DNA of 14,890 bases from Bacillota bacterium (GTDB taxonomy: Bacteria > Bacillota_E > Symbiobacteriia > JAMDAP01). The first letter of the stretch is position 1, and each line of letters opens with the position of its first letter. The stretch spans positions 1 through 14,890 of the forward strand of contig JAMDAP010000150.1 in NCBI GenBank assembly GCA_023484675.1. The letters are read 5' to 3'. The notes beneath the pieces are model-generated. The model made no database searches and had not been told where the DNA came from. It worked only from the letters and a program-made list of their open reading frames with translations. Below, in pieces: positions 7,558-13,814 of the stretch. The position numbers and the translations under genes were made by a program.

Positions 7558-8231
7558 TGGAGCGGTTCTTCCATCTGTTCGCCGAGGGCATGACGGTCGT
7601 GGTTCAGTGGGAAAACCTGCGCTTTCTCCTGCGGGGGCTGGGCGTCACCCTGGAGTTGTCGCTGCTGGTCATCCTGATCAGTTTCCTCCTGGGCGTGCTG
7701 CTGGGTGTCATCCGCTACGCCCGGGTGCCCGTGCTGGCCCCTGCCGCCACGGCCTATGTGGAGGCGATGCGCAACTCCCCCATGCTGCTGCTGATTCTGG
7801 CCGCACACTTTGCTTTGCGGCTGACGGCCTGGTCGTCGGGCATCGCGGGGATGTCGCTGTACACCTCCGCCGTGCTGGCCGAGGTGGTGCGCGGCGGCCT
7901 CAGCTCCATTGACCGGGGTCAGTGGGAGGCGGCGCGTTCTCAGGGCTTCGGCTACACTCAGATCCTGTGGCACGTGGTGTTGCCGCAGGCCCTGCGGCGG
8001 ATGATTCCGCCCATCGTCAGCCAGTTCATCACCGTGGTCAAGGACACCGCCTACGTCTGGATGATCGGTGTCGATGAGTTGACGGGCCGGGCCAAGATCA
8101 TCATGGGGGCCCACGCCGACGCTGTGCTGGCGCTGTTCTTCGCCATCGCCGTCTTCTATTTTGCTGTCAACTACATCCTGTCTGTGGCGGCGCGGTCGCT
8201 GGAGCGGCGCTACTGGGTACGATCGTTCTAG
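7557..8231 (+). CDS. Amino acid ABC transporter permease (HisM/GlnP family), second of pair
   Basis: Second membrane subunit, 224 aa from ATG 7557, with CAGGGGG upstream. A GTG one codon earlier (7554) is also possible. The EAA loop reads QWEAARSQGF ... HVVLPQALRRMIPP, and the segment AMRNSPMLLLILAAHFALR matches the conserved NTP/NSP motif of the family. It forms a heterodimer with the preceding permease, as in PEB1/Gln-type importers with two membrane genes. It is the last gene of the operon; a strong terminator starts 64 bases after its stop. Confidence 0.93.
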   Translation: MERFFHLFAEGMTVVVQWENLRFLLRGLGVTLELSLLVILISFLLGVLLGVIRYARVPVLAPAATAYVEAMRNSPMLLLILAAHFALRLTAWSSGIAGMSLYTSAVLAEVVRGGLSSIDRGQWEAARSQGFGYTQILWHVVLPQALRRMIPPIVSQFITVVKDTAYVWMIGVDELTGRAKIIMGAHADAVLALFFAIAVFYFAVNYILSVAARSLERRYWVRSF

Positions 8232-8294
8232 GTACACTGGGCTGGACTTAAACCGCCCGGTTCGAGGATGGTGGAGTGGTAGGACAGTAACACA

Positions 8295-8326
8295 AAGGGA
8301 GCCGCCCCTTCAGGGCTGGCTCCCTT
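8295..8326. terminator. Bidirectional intrinsic terminator between convergent genes
   Basis: AAGGGAGCC (8295-8303) and GGCTCCCTT (8318-8326) are perfect 9-bp inverted repeats around a 14-base loop whose ends (GCCC/GGGC) can pair further. The + strand continues with GCTTCTT and the - strand with TGTGTT. It sits between the permease (+) and the M42 peptidase (-), so it can end both transcripts. Confidence 0.8.
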
Positions 8327-8354
8327 GCTTCTTAGATGCAGGCACGTTGCCCGG

Positions 8355-9401
8355 CTAGGTCGTCAGGTAAGCCACGGCGAGGCGGGTCGTGTTTTCCAGC
8401 GCGTCCTGGTGCGTGCGTTCATGGGTGTGGGAAGCGTCCACCCCGGGGCCAATGAGGCCGTGGCGGATGTTCCACCCGGCTCGCATGGCAGCGCTGGCGT
8501 CCGAGCCGTAGTAGGGGTAGATGTCGATGCAATACCGCAGTTTCTGCGCCTTCGCCAGCTTTGCCAGGCGCTCCCGCAGACCGAGGTCGTAGGGACCGGA
8601 CGAGTCCTTGGCGCAGATGGTCACCGAGTACTCGTCCGACGACTGTCCCTTGCCGACCGCGGCCATATCCACGGCCACCAGCTCCTCAATGTCCTGGGGC
8701 AGACCAGCGGGGTTGCCGTGGCCCACCTCCTCATAGACGCTGATAAAGAGGTGGCTGGTCACGATGGGCTGCAGCCCGCCCGACCTCATCGCCTTGAGGG
8801 CGCCAAGGAGGCAGGCCACCGCGGCCTTGTCGTCCAGGTAACGGGACTTGACGAAGCCGCCGGCATAGGCGGGGCGGGGATCAAAGAGAATGAAGTCGCC
8901 GGGGCGGATACCCAGGGCCTCCGTCTGCTCCCGGTTTTCCACGCGCTCGTCCAGGCGGATCTCCATGTTCTCCAGCGTACGCTCCAGCTTGCGGTAGTCA
9001 TCGCCGAAGACGTGAATCGAAGCCTTGGTGGGCACGCAGGTGCCGGTAAAAGCCTTGCCATCCAGAGTGCGGACCTCGCAGTACTCACCCTCCACGGCGT
9101 GGGCTTCCAGGCCGCCTACCGCCGTGATCTTCAGCCGGCCATTGTCCTTGACCTCACGTACCATGGCGCCCAGGGTATCCACGTGGGCAGTTAGGGCGCG
9201 GGCCCCGCCCGGGCCCTTGCCGGGCAGGGTGAGGAGAAGAGCCCCTTTGATCGTGCGCTGGGGGTGGTAGCCCAACGACGTGAGCTCGTGTTCGACCAGG
9301 TCGACGGCCGCTGCGGTATAGCCGGTGGGGCTGCGTACAGCCAGCAACCGGAGCAGGAAGTCCACCATGTACTGCACATCAACGGAAACAGCCACGCGCA
9401 T
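8355..9401 (-). CDS. M42 family metallo-aminopeptidase
   Basis: Cytoplasmic dinuclear metal peptidase that removes N-terminal residues from peptides, 348 aa, the usual length for M42 (YsdC/FrvX/tetrahedral aminopeptidases). Metal ligands and catalytic residues are visible: His73 in TAHVDTLG, Asp190 in SRYLDDKAAVA, Glu224/Glu225 in YEEVGHG, Asp245 in AVDMA and His325 in DASHTHERTH. The opening VDFLLRLLAVRSPTGYT is also typical. The start is unsettled: AGGAGG is only 2 bases before the ATG at 9401 but 8 bases before an in-frame GTG at 9395, which would give 346 aa. It is convergent with the importer operon and 109 bases downstream of the malic enzyme. No substrate preference can be read. Confidence 0.9.
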   Translation of the reverse strand: MRVAVSVDVQYMVDFLLRLLAVRSPTGYTAAAVDLVEHELTSLGYHPQRTIKGALLLTLPGKGPGGARALTAHVDTLGAMVREVKDNGRLKITAVGGLEAHAVEGEYCEVRTLDGKAFTGTCVPTKASIHVFGDDYRKLERTLENMEIRLDERVENREQTEALGIRPGDFILFDPRPAYAGGFVKSRYLDDKAAVACLLGALKAMRSGGLQPIVTSHLFISVYEEVGHGNPAGLPQDIEELVAVDMAAVGKGQSSDEYSVTICAKDSSGPYDLGLRERLAKLAKAQKLRYCIDIYPYYGSDASAAMRAGWNIRHGLIGPGVDASHTHERTHQDALENTTRLAVAYLTT

Positions 9402-9403
9402 CG

Positions 9404-9409
9404 CCTCCT
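9404..9409 (-). promoter_or_regulatory. Ribosome binding site of the M42 peptidase, oddly placed
   Basis: AGGAGG on the - strand. It is 2 bases from the ATG at 9401 (too close for normal initiation) and 8 bases from the GTG at 9395. The spacing favours the GTG start. Confidence 0.6.
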
Positions 9410-9452
9410 GCCTTAGATTTCCCCGCTCGTTCTCCCTACACCTGTGTCCCGT

Positions 9453-9474
9453 CCGCTCCTGCAGTCAGGAGCGG
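9453..9474 (-). terminator. Strong hairpin after the malic enzyme gene
   Basis: CCGCTCCTG and CAGGAGCGG form a perfect 9-bp stem around a 4-base loop, 37 bases beyond the malic enzyme stop. No T-run follows on the - strand, so it is a poor fit to a classical intrinsic terminator. It may instead be a Rho-assisted end or a 3' stabiliser before the peptidase gene. Confidence 0.45.
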
Positions 9475-9510
9475 CGCTCGGCACAACCGGCTGAAGTCCG
9501 GACGAGAAGC

Positions 9511-10986
9511 CTAATCCAGGTTCCTGTACCAGTTCTCTTCCCAGGGTTCCTTGGGCAGGGCCGCCTTGGACGGTGGCGCTGGGGCCCGTTCCTTGCGGGC
9601 CACGCCGGTGGAGTAGGCAGCCTCCATGACCGCCTGGGTCACCACCTCGGTCACTTGACGGTTGAACACGCTGGGGATGATATAGTCCTCGTGCAGCTCC
9701 GCCCCCACCACGGAGGCGATGGCCTTGGACGCGGCGATCTTCATCTGATCGTTGATGGCGCGGGCCCGGCACTCCAGGGCGCCGCGGAAGATGCCGGGGA
9801 AGGCCAACAGGTTGTTGACCTGGTTGGGGAAGTCCGACCGACCGGTGGCCATCACCCGCACGTAGGGCGCTGCCTCCTCCGGGTCGATCTCCGGGCTCGG
9901 GTTGGCCATGGCGAAGACAATGGGGTCGTGGGCCATCTTCTTGACGTCGTCGACCTTGAGGGCGCCAGGGCCGGAAACGCCAATGAACACATCTGCTCCA
10001 GCGATGACGTCGGAAAGAGAGCCGCGTCGCTTCTCCGGGTTGGTGTGCTCGGCGTACCACTGCCAGGCCGGGTTGGTGTAGGCCTCACCTGCCACCAGGG
10101 CGCCGTGGCGGTCCACGCCGATGATGTTCTTGACGCCGGCGGCCATCAGGATCTTGGAGGAGGCCATCCCGGCGGCACCGATGCCGCAGACTACAACGGT
10201 CAGGTCGGCCAGGCGCTTGCCCACGATCTTCACTGCGTTCATTATGCCGGCCAGGACCACCGCGGCAGTGCCGTGCTGGTCGTCATGCATCACCGGTATG
10301 TCAAGCTCCCGCGCCAGGCGCTCTTCGATCTCAAAGCAGCGCGGTGCGGAGATATCTTCCAGGTTGATCCCGCCAAAGACCGGCGCGATGCGCTTGACCG
10401 TTTCGACGATCTCGTCCGGGTCCTTGGTGTCCAGGCAGATGGGGAAGGCATCCACGCCTCCGAATTGCTTGAAGAGCATGGCCTTGCCTTCCATGACCGG
10501 GAGCGCTGCCAGCGGTCCCAGGTCGCCGAGCCCCAGGATAGCGGTGCCGTCCGTGACAATAGCGACCGTGTTGTGCTTGATGGTGAGTGAGAACGCCTTT
10601 GCCGGGTCGTCGGCGATAGCCCGGCAGACCTGCGCCACGCCGGGCGTATAGACAATGGAAAGGTCATCCCGGTTCTTCACCGGCATTTTGGCCTGCACCT
10701 CCACCTTTCCACCCAGGTGGGCCAGGAAGATGCGGTCGGATGTAGCGATGATCTTGACCCCGGGCACGGCGCTGATGGCATCCACCACGCCTTTTTGGTG
10801 CTCCTCGTCCTGCACGCGGACCGTGAAATCGCGGATCTCCATCTGACGCCGGCTCTGGATGATGTCTATGGCGCCGATGTCTCCTCCTGCCGTTCCGATG
10901 GCCGAGGTGATCCGACCGATCATGCCCACCTCGTTTTTCAGTTCGACTCGGATGATCAGCCGAAGTCCAACCGGTGCTGTAGCCAC
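9511..10986 (-). CDS. NAD(P)-dependent malic enzyme with N-terminal ACT domain
   Basis: Oxidative decarboxylation of malate to pyruvate in the cytoplasm, 491 aa. It starts at GTG 10986, with AGGAGG 8 bases upstream. Residues about 8-85 form an ACT-type regulatory domain (LIIRVELKNEVGMIGRITSA), a fusion known in bacterial malic enzymes and probably a site of small-molecule control. The catalytic part follows: Tyr113 in YTPGVA, Lys168 in EGKAMLFKQFGG, metal ligands Glu210/Asp211 in GGINLEDISAP, and Asp235/Asp236 in MHDDQHGTA. A Rossmann motif GIGAAG is at 268-273. The last 30 residues are a Pro/Ala-rich tail ending WEENWYRNLD. NAD versus NADP use is not decided here. It is flanked by hairpins, and its upstream region has promoter-like elements. 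Confidence 0.95.
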   Translation of the reverse strand: MATAPVGLRLIIRVELKNEVGMIGRITSAIGTAGGDIGAIDIIQSRRQMEIRDFTVRVQDEEHQKGVVDAISAVPGVKIIATSDRIFLAHLGGKVEVQAKMPVKNRDDLSIVYTPGVAQVCRAIADDPAKAFSLTIKHNTVAIVTDGTAILGLGDLGPLAALPVMEGKAMLFKQFGGVDAFPICLDTKDPDEIVETVKRIAPVFGGINLEDISAPRCFEIEERLARELDIPVMHDDQHGTAAVVLAGIMNAVKIVGKRLADLTVVVCGIGAAGMASSKILMAAGVKNIIGVDRHGALVAGEAYTNPAWQWYAEHTNPEKRRGSLSDVIAGADVFIGVSGPGALKVDDVKKMAHDPIVFAMANPSPEIDPEEAAPYVRVMATGRSDFPNQVNNLLAFPGIFRGALECRARAINDQMKIAASKAIASVVGAELHEDYIIPSVFNRQVTEVVTQAVMEAAYSTGVARKERAPAPPSKAALPKEPWEENWYRNLD

Positions 10987-11018
10987 GGAAAGCGCCTCCT
11001 GACGAGAGGAATGGTCCT

Positions 11019-11054
11019 CTTCGGCATTTTACAAGGACCACGCATGTCCTGAAC
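11019..11054 (-). promoter_or_regulatory. Probable malic enzyme promoter
   Basis: On the - strand a good -10 hexamer TAAAAT (11031-11026) is preceded by TTG. A weak -35 (GTTCAG, 11054-11049) lies 17 bases upstream. Transcription would start near 11019, about 33 bases before the GTG start and upstream of its ribosome site. The weak -35 would suit an activated promoter. Confidence 0.45.
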
Positions 11055-11065
11055 CGCAGAGGACT

Positions 11066-11081
11066 GTAACCAAACCGTAAC
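11066..11081 (-). promoter_or_regulatory. Direct repeat with 11-base period upstream of the malic enzyme promoter
   Basis: GTAAC occurs at 11066-11070 and 11077-11081 on the + strand (GTTAC repeats on the transcribed side), exactly 11 bases apart. They sit just upstream of the weak -35 element. Tandem 5-6 base repeats spaced by one helical turn are typical of response-regulator activator sites. No regulator gene is nearby, so this remains inference. Confidence 0.3.
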
Positions 11082-11112
11082 AACCACGCGACAGAGAACG
11101 GGCCAAGATGTG

Positions 11113-11132
11113 CCGCCGGGAGGTACCGGCGG
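11113..11132 (-). terminator. GC hairpin between thioesterase and malic enzyme genes
   Basis: CCGCCGG and CCGGCGG form a perfect 7-bp stem with a 6-base loop, about 65 bases beyond the thioesterase stop on the - strand. It lacks a clear T-run. It may terminate the thioesterase transcript before the malic enzyme promoter. Confidence 0.35.
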
Positions 11133-11196
11133 GAGAACGCGCGAAATAGCTGCTTGGGAGGCGCCGCAGGCGGAAGGACCCTCCCGCCGCCCCAGG

Positions 11197-11649
11197 TTAA
11201 TGGGAAAAGGCACCGGGCGCGAGTCCTTCGATTTTCTCCATGGCGTGTCGCCATTCCGCCGGCACCGGCATGGGCCGTCCTGCCTCATAATCGAAGGCCA
11301 CCTGCGTGCTGCGCGCTTCCGCCACCAGCCGTCCGGTCTTCTGATCCTCGATCCGATACTGCATGATGAAACTGCTGTTGCCAACCTCGGAAACTCGAAT
11401 ACCCACCCGCAGGCTCTCGCCGAAGTGTGCCGGAGAGCGGTAGGTCATGGTGATCTCGGCGATGATTAACCGGAGCGACTCAAGCCCGCCGCCCGCAATC
11501 CGCTCCAAATAGGCCACCCGGGCGTTCTCCAAGTAGGTAAGGTACACGGCGTTGTTGACGTGGCCAAAGGCGTCAAGATCGCGAAAGATGACGGGAATGT
11601 CTATCGTAACCCGGAACCCTTCCAGCTTGATCCCCCCCCTGGTTTTCAT
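11197..11649 (-). CDS. Hotdog-fold acyl-CoA thioesterase (4HBT/YbgC type)
   Basis: Small cytoplasmic thioesterase, 150 aa, the normal size for the family, which cleaves acyl-CoA or related thioesters. The reading frame is open further upstream, but only the part from ATG 11649 looks like a protein of this family. The hallmark is FRDLDAFGHVNNAVYLTYLENAR at residues 22-44, shown here in two pieces: FRDLDAFGHVNN and AVYLTYLENAR. It contains the conserved Asp24/Asp26 and His30-Val-Asn-Asn. Further landmarks are ITMTYRSPAHFGESL and the strand-rich C-terminal half. The ribosome site is weak (GCAGGGC). It is divergent from the phosphoesterase gene, with only 63 bases between the two starts. The true acyl substrate is unknown. 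Confidence 0.87.
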   Translation of the reverse strand: MKTRGGIKLEGFRVTIDIPVIFRDLDAFGHVNNAVYLTYLENARVAYLERIAGGGLESLRLIIAEITMTYRSPAHFGESLRVGIRVSEVGNSSFIMQYRIEDQKTGRLVAEARSTQVAFDYEAGRPMPVPAEWRHAMEKIEGLAPGAFSH

Positions 11650-11712
11650 TGTGCCCTGCCAAAAGCATTCTCCCTTGTATGGCCGTTCCCTGCCTGGAAT
11701 TGAGGTGGAAGT

Positions 11713-13143
11713 GTGGCAAAGCAAGCCCTGACTATTCTGCACACCAACGACTTGCACAGCCGCTTTGAGACCTGGCCGGCACTCGCCCGCCTGGTGCGGG
11801 AGCGCCGCCGGGAACTGGAACTGGCCGGCGAGTCCGTCCTGCTCCTGGATGCCGGCGACCACCTGGACTTCAGCAACACCGTCACCTATGCCACCGGCGG
11901 TCGCGTCAACGTGCGCCTTATGGAGAACCTCGGCTACCACGCCTTCACCCCCGGCAACAACGAGACCATCCGACAGCCCTTGGCCGGACTCACCAGCCTG
12001 GCTTCGCTATCCCGGGTGCCGTGGCTGGCGGCGAACCTTAGCCAGCCCCAGGAGTCCGAGCCACTGCCCGGGCTGCCGCCCTTCGCCACCGTGCAGTTCA
12101 GCTGGCTCAAGGTGGGCATTGTCGGCGTGACAGTGCTGTTCGAGCGCATTTTTCCCTACCTCGGCATCGGCTGGCGCGACACACACGAGGCTGTGAGAAA
12201 GGCGGTGGTCCGCCTTCGTGCCCAGGGCTGCCAGGTGGTGGTCGCTCTGTCCCATCTGGGTTTGGATAACGACCGCGCACTCGCCGCCTCCGGCCTGGGT
12301 CTGGATGTGATCGTGGGCGGCCATAGCCACCACGCCCTTGAACCGCCTGAGGTGGTGGCAGGGGTGCCGATCGTGCAAGCCGGCTCCCACGGCCGCTTTC
12401 TGGGTGAGACCCGCTTGGGCCTCGAACTCGAACCTGTCAACAACGGCCGCTGGCGGGTGGCGGAGGTCCTGGAGCGACTTCTGCCCGTTGATCCAGGTAC
12501 CCCCGGCGATTCGGCCAGCCAGGAGGTGCTGGAGGAGGGGCGGCGGGAGGCCGAGGTGCGGCTGGCAGAGGTCATCGCCCGGCTCTCCGCTCCGCTACCC
12601 CACGAAATGACGGGCCGCTCCCCTCTGGCGGAACTGGTGGCGGAGTCGCTGCGCCAACGCTGGCAGGCCGACATCGGTTTGGTGAATGGAGGCGCGATGA
12701 TTGGAGGCCTGGTTGCCGGGCCGGTGACGCGCCAAGACATTCTCGACAGCTTCCCCAGCCTGGTGAACCCCGGCCTGTTGGAGATCCTGGGCCGGGACCT
12801 GCTGCGCCTGCTGGAGGAGTCGGAGGACTCCCGGTACGCTTCCAAGGAAGTCTGGGGCGTCGGCCTGCGTGGCGACGGCGTAGTGCTCGGCCGCGTCTTT
12901 GCCGCCGGCCTGACCTGGGACGTCGACGCGGAGGCGCCGGCAGGTGGGCGCGTGCGCAGCGCCCGGGTGGGTGGAGAGGCCTTGGATCCGAGCCGATGGT
13001 ACCGTGCCGGAGCCTGCACCCTCCTGGCTATCCCCCAGGTGGCCTATGAACTCCCGGGGCGCGTCCGGGTGCTGGACCGGCTCTGGCCCGACCTGGTGCG
13101 CGACGTCTTCACCGAGTGGCTCAGCAGCCATTACCCTCCCTGA
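11713..13143 (+). CDS. YunD-like 5'-nucleotidase family metallophosphoesterase
   Basis: Two-domain enzyme of the UshA/5'-nucleotidase family, 476 aa, starting at GTG 11713 with AGGTGG four bases upstream. There is no signal peptide, unlike UshA, so it acts in the cytoplasm. In this, and in the motif GNNE (residues 81-84) instead of the usual GNHE, it resembles Bacillus subtilis YunD. Metal-binding motifs run in order: HTNDLHSRFETW (10-21), LLDAGDHLD (44-52), GNNE, SHLGLD and VGGHSHH. The C-terminal substrate domain has MTGRSPLAELVAESLRQRW and GLVNGGAMIGG, corresponding to the nucleotide-binding loop. It probably hydrolyses nucleotides, cyclic nucleotides or nucleotide sugars; which one is open. 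It is followed by 173 bases without a gene. Confidence 0.9.
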   Translation: MAKQALTILHTNDLHSRFETWPALARLVRERRRELELAGESVLLLDAGDHLDFSNTVTYATGGRVNVRLMENLGYHAFTPGNNETIRQPLAGLTSLASLSRVPWLAANLSQPQESEPLPGLPPFATVQFSWLKVGIVGVTVLFERIFPYLGIGWRDTHEAVRKAVVRLRAQGCQVVVALSHLGLDNDRALAASGLGLDVIVGGHSHHALEPPEVVAGVPIVQAGSHGRFLGETRLGLELEPVNNGRWRVAEVLERLLPVDPGTPGDSASQEVLEEGRREAEVRLAEVIARLSAPLPHEMTGRSPLAELVAESLRQRWQADIGLVNGGAMIGGLVAGPVTRQDILDSFPSLVNPGLLEILGRDLLRLLEESEDSRYASKEVWGVGLRGDGVVLGRVFAAGLTWDVDAEAPAGGRVRSARVGGEALDPSRWYRAGACTLLAIPQVAYELPGRVRVLDRLWPDLVRDVFTEWLSSHYPP

Positions 13144-13190
13144 CCCAGCCCCAGCCAGCCGTGCGCAATCTCCTCCGAGACCTCTGGCCG

Positions 13191-13199
13191 TGATATACT
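13191..13199 (+). promoter_or_regulatory. Extended -10 promoter of the ECF/HypE-like operon
   Basis: TGATATACT contains the TGn extension and a TATACT hexamer (13194-13199), one base off the consensus TATAAT. No good -35 is seen, which extended -10 promoters tolerate. Transcription would start near 13206, leaving a leader of about 110 bases before the start codon. Confidence 0.55.
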
Positions 13200-13266
13200 G
13201 GACGCGCCGCCAACCTCCAAGTTGGGCCCTTTGTCCTCAGTCTACCCGTCACACCCACCCCTTCGG

Positions 13267-13301
13267 CAAGCCGGCGTACAGCCGGACTCTGCTTGTTTTT
13301 T
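13267..13301 (+). terminator. Terminator-like hairpin in the leader of the ECF gene
   Basis: The outer stem pairs CAAGC (13267-13271) with GCTTG (13291-13295). The inner stem pairs CGGC (13272-13275) with GCCG (13281-13284) around the loop GTACA, with a 6-base bulge on the 3' side. Six T's follow (13296-13301). The T-run ends one base before the GGAGG of the next gene, and a promoter lies upstream, so transcripts must pass it. It can also end transcripts from the phosphoesterase gene. Confidence 0.55.
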
Positions 13302-13302
13302 C

Positions 13303-13307
13303 GGAGG
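13303..13307 (+). promoter_or_regulatory. Ribosome binding site deciding the ECF S-component start
   Basis: GGAGG is 9 bases before a TTG at 13317. An upstream in-frame TTG at 13293 lies inside the terminator stem and before this site, so it is rejected as the start. Confidence 0.75.
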
Positions 13308-13316
13308 TGCCTCTTC

Positions 13317-13814
13317 TTGCCTCAGCAGTCTGCGGCCAAGACCCTTGCCCTCGCCGGGGTCGCTGCCGCCGTGGTGTTGGCGGCCACCCTGGTCCGTGTT
13401 CCCGTGCCCACCCATCGCCTCTACTTCAACCTGGGGGAGGCAGCCATCTATACCGCCGCTCTGCTCTGGGGGCCCCGTGTGGCCTCTCTTGCAGGCGGCG
13501 TCGGCTCCGCTTTGGCCGACCTGCTTTCGGGTTATCCCATTTGGGCCCCGATCACCCTTGTGATCAAATCCCTTGAGGGCTACGTCGCCGGACGCCTGAC
13601 CCACGGCGGCCCCGAGCCAAGCAAGACATGGCAGGCCCTCGTTCCTGCCGCAACGATTATGGTGGCCGGCTACTCCTTGGCAGCATGGCTACTGTACGGC
13701 AAGGCCGCGGTCTTGGTGGAATTTCCCGGCGACCTCTTGCAGGTCACCCTGGGCGGCGCGGTGGCGCTTACGGTGGCCCGGCTTGTGGCCCGGGCGGGAG
13801 GGCGGGTCCGTTGA
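13317..13814 (+). CDS. ECF transporter substrate-binding S component
   Basis: Small integral membrane protein of 165 aa that would bind a vitamin-like molecule and work with a shared ECF module (A, A' and T proteins) encoded elsewhere. It has about five to six hydrophobic segments. The diagnostic part is NLGEAAIYTAALLWGPRV and then SALADLLSGYPIWAPITLVI, ending KSLEGYVAGRL. This is the pattern of the riboflavin/HMP-type S-component family (DUF1393/HmpT-like). The start is TTG 13317, chosen by its GGAGG site. The stop overlaps the TTG start of the next gene (TTGA), so the two are coupled. The substrate is unknown: a thiamine precursor, a flavin or another cofactor is possible. Confidence 0.82.
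   Translation: MPQQSAAKTLALAGVAAAVVLAATLVRVPVPTHRLYFNLGEAAIYTAALLWGPRVASLAGGVGSALADLLSGYPIWAPITLVIKSLEGYVAGRLTHGGPEPSKTWQALVPAATIMVAGYSLAAWLLYGKAAVLVEFPGDLLQVTLGGAVALTVARLVARAGGRVR

Larger units (their letters stand above)
13206..13316 (+). promoter_or_regulatory. Structured 5' leader, possible attenuator or riboswitch
   Basis: The roughly 110-base leader has an early small hairpin (CCAAC/GTTGG around 13213-13227), a pyrimidine-rich middle, and a terminator-like hairpin just before the ribosome site. The early GCGCCG near 13204-13209 can pair with CGGCGT inside the terminator stem, offering an antiterminator. I looked for TPP, FMN, cobalamin, preQ1 and folate riboswitch signatures and recognise none. 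Confidence 0.35.

Noticed and set aside
8225..8300. tRNA-like pieces (GGTTCGAGGA and GGAGTGGTAGGACA) after the second permease
   Set aside because: They are in the wrong order, and no acceptor or anticodon stem can be formed around them.
8325..9194. 289-aa + strand reading frame opposite the M42 peptidase
   Set aside because: The - strand carries clear metal-ligand motifs of M42 peptidases; the + frame begins in the terminator and has no family pattern.
11654..11694. CCCTGCC repeated at 11654 and 11688 between the divergent genes
   Set aside because: Short GC-rich words recur easily at this composition, and no promoter elements are associated.
11650..11940. N-terminal extension of the thioesterase frame to 11940
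   Set aside because: The extension overlaps the divergent phosphoesterase gene and has no thioesterase character. The hotdog domain begins just after ATG 11649.
13144..13292. Known riboswitch (TPP, FMN, cobalamin, preQ1 or folate) before the ECF gene
   Set aside because: None of their conserved core segments is visible, so only a generic attenuator-like leader is claimed.
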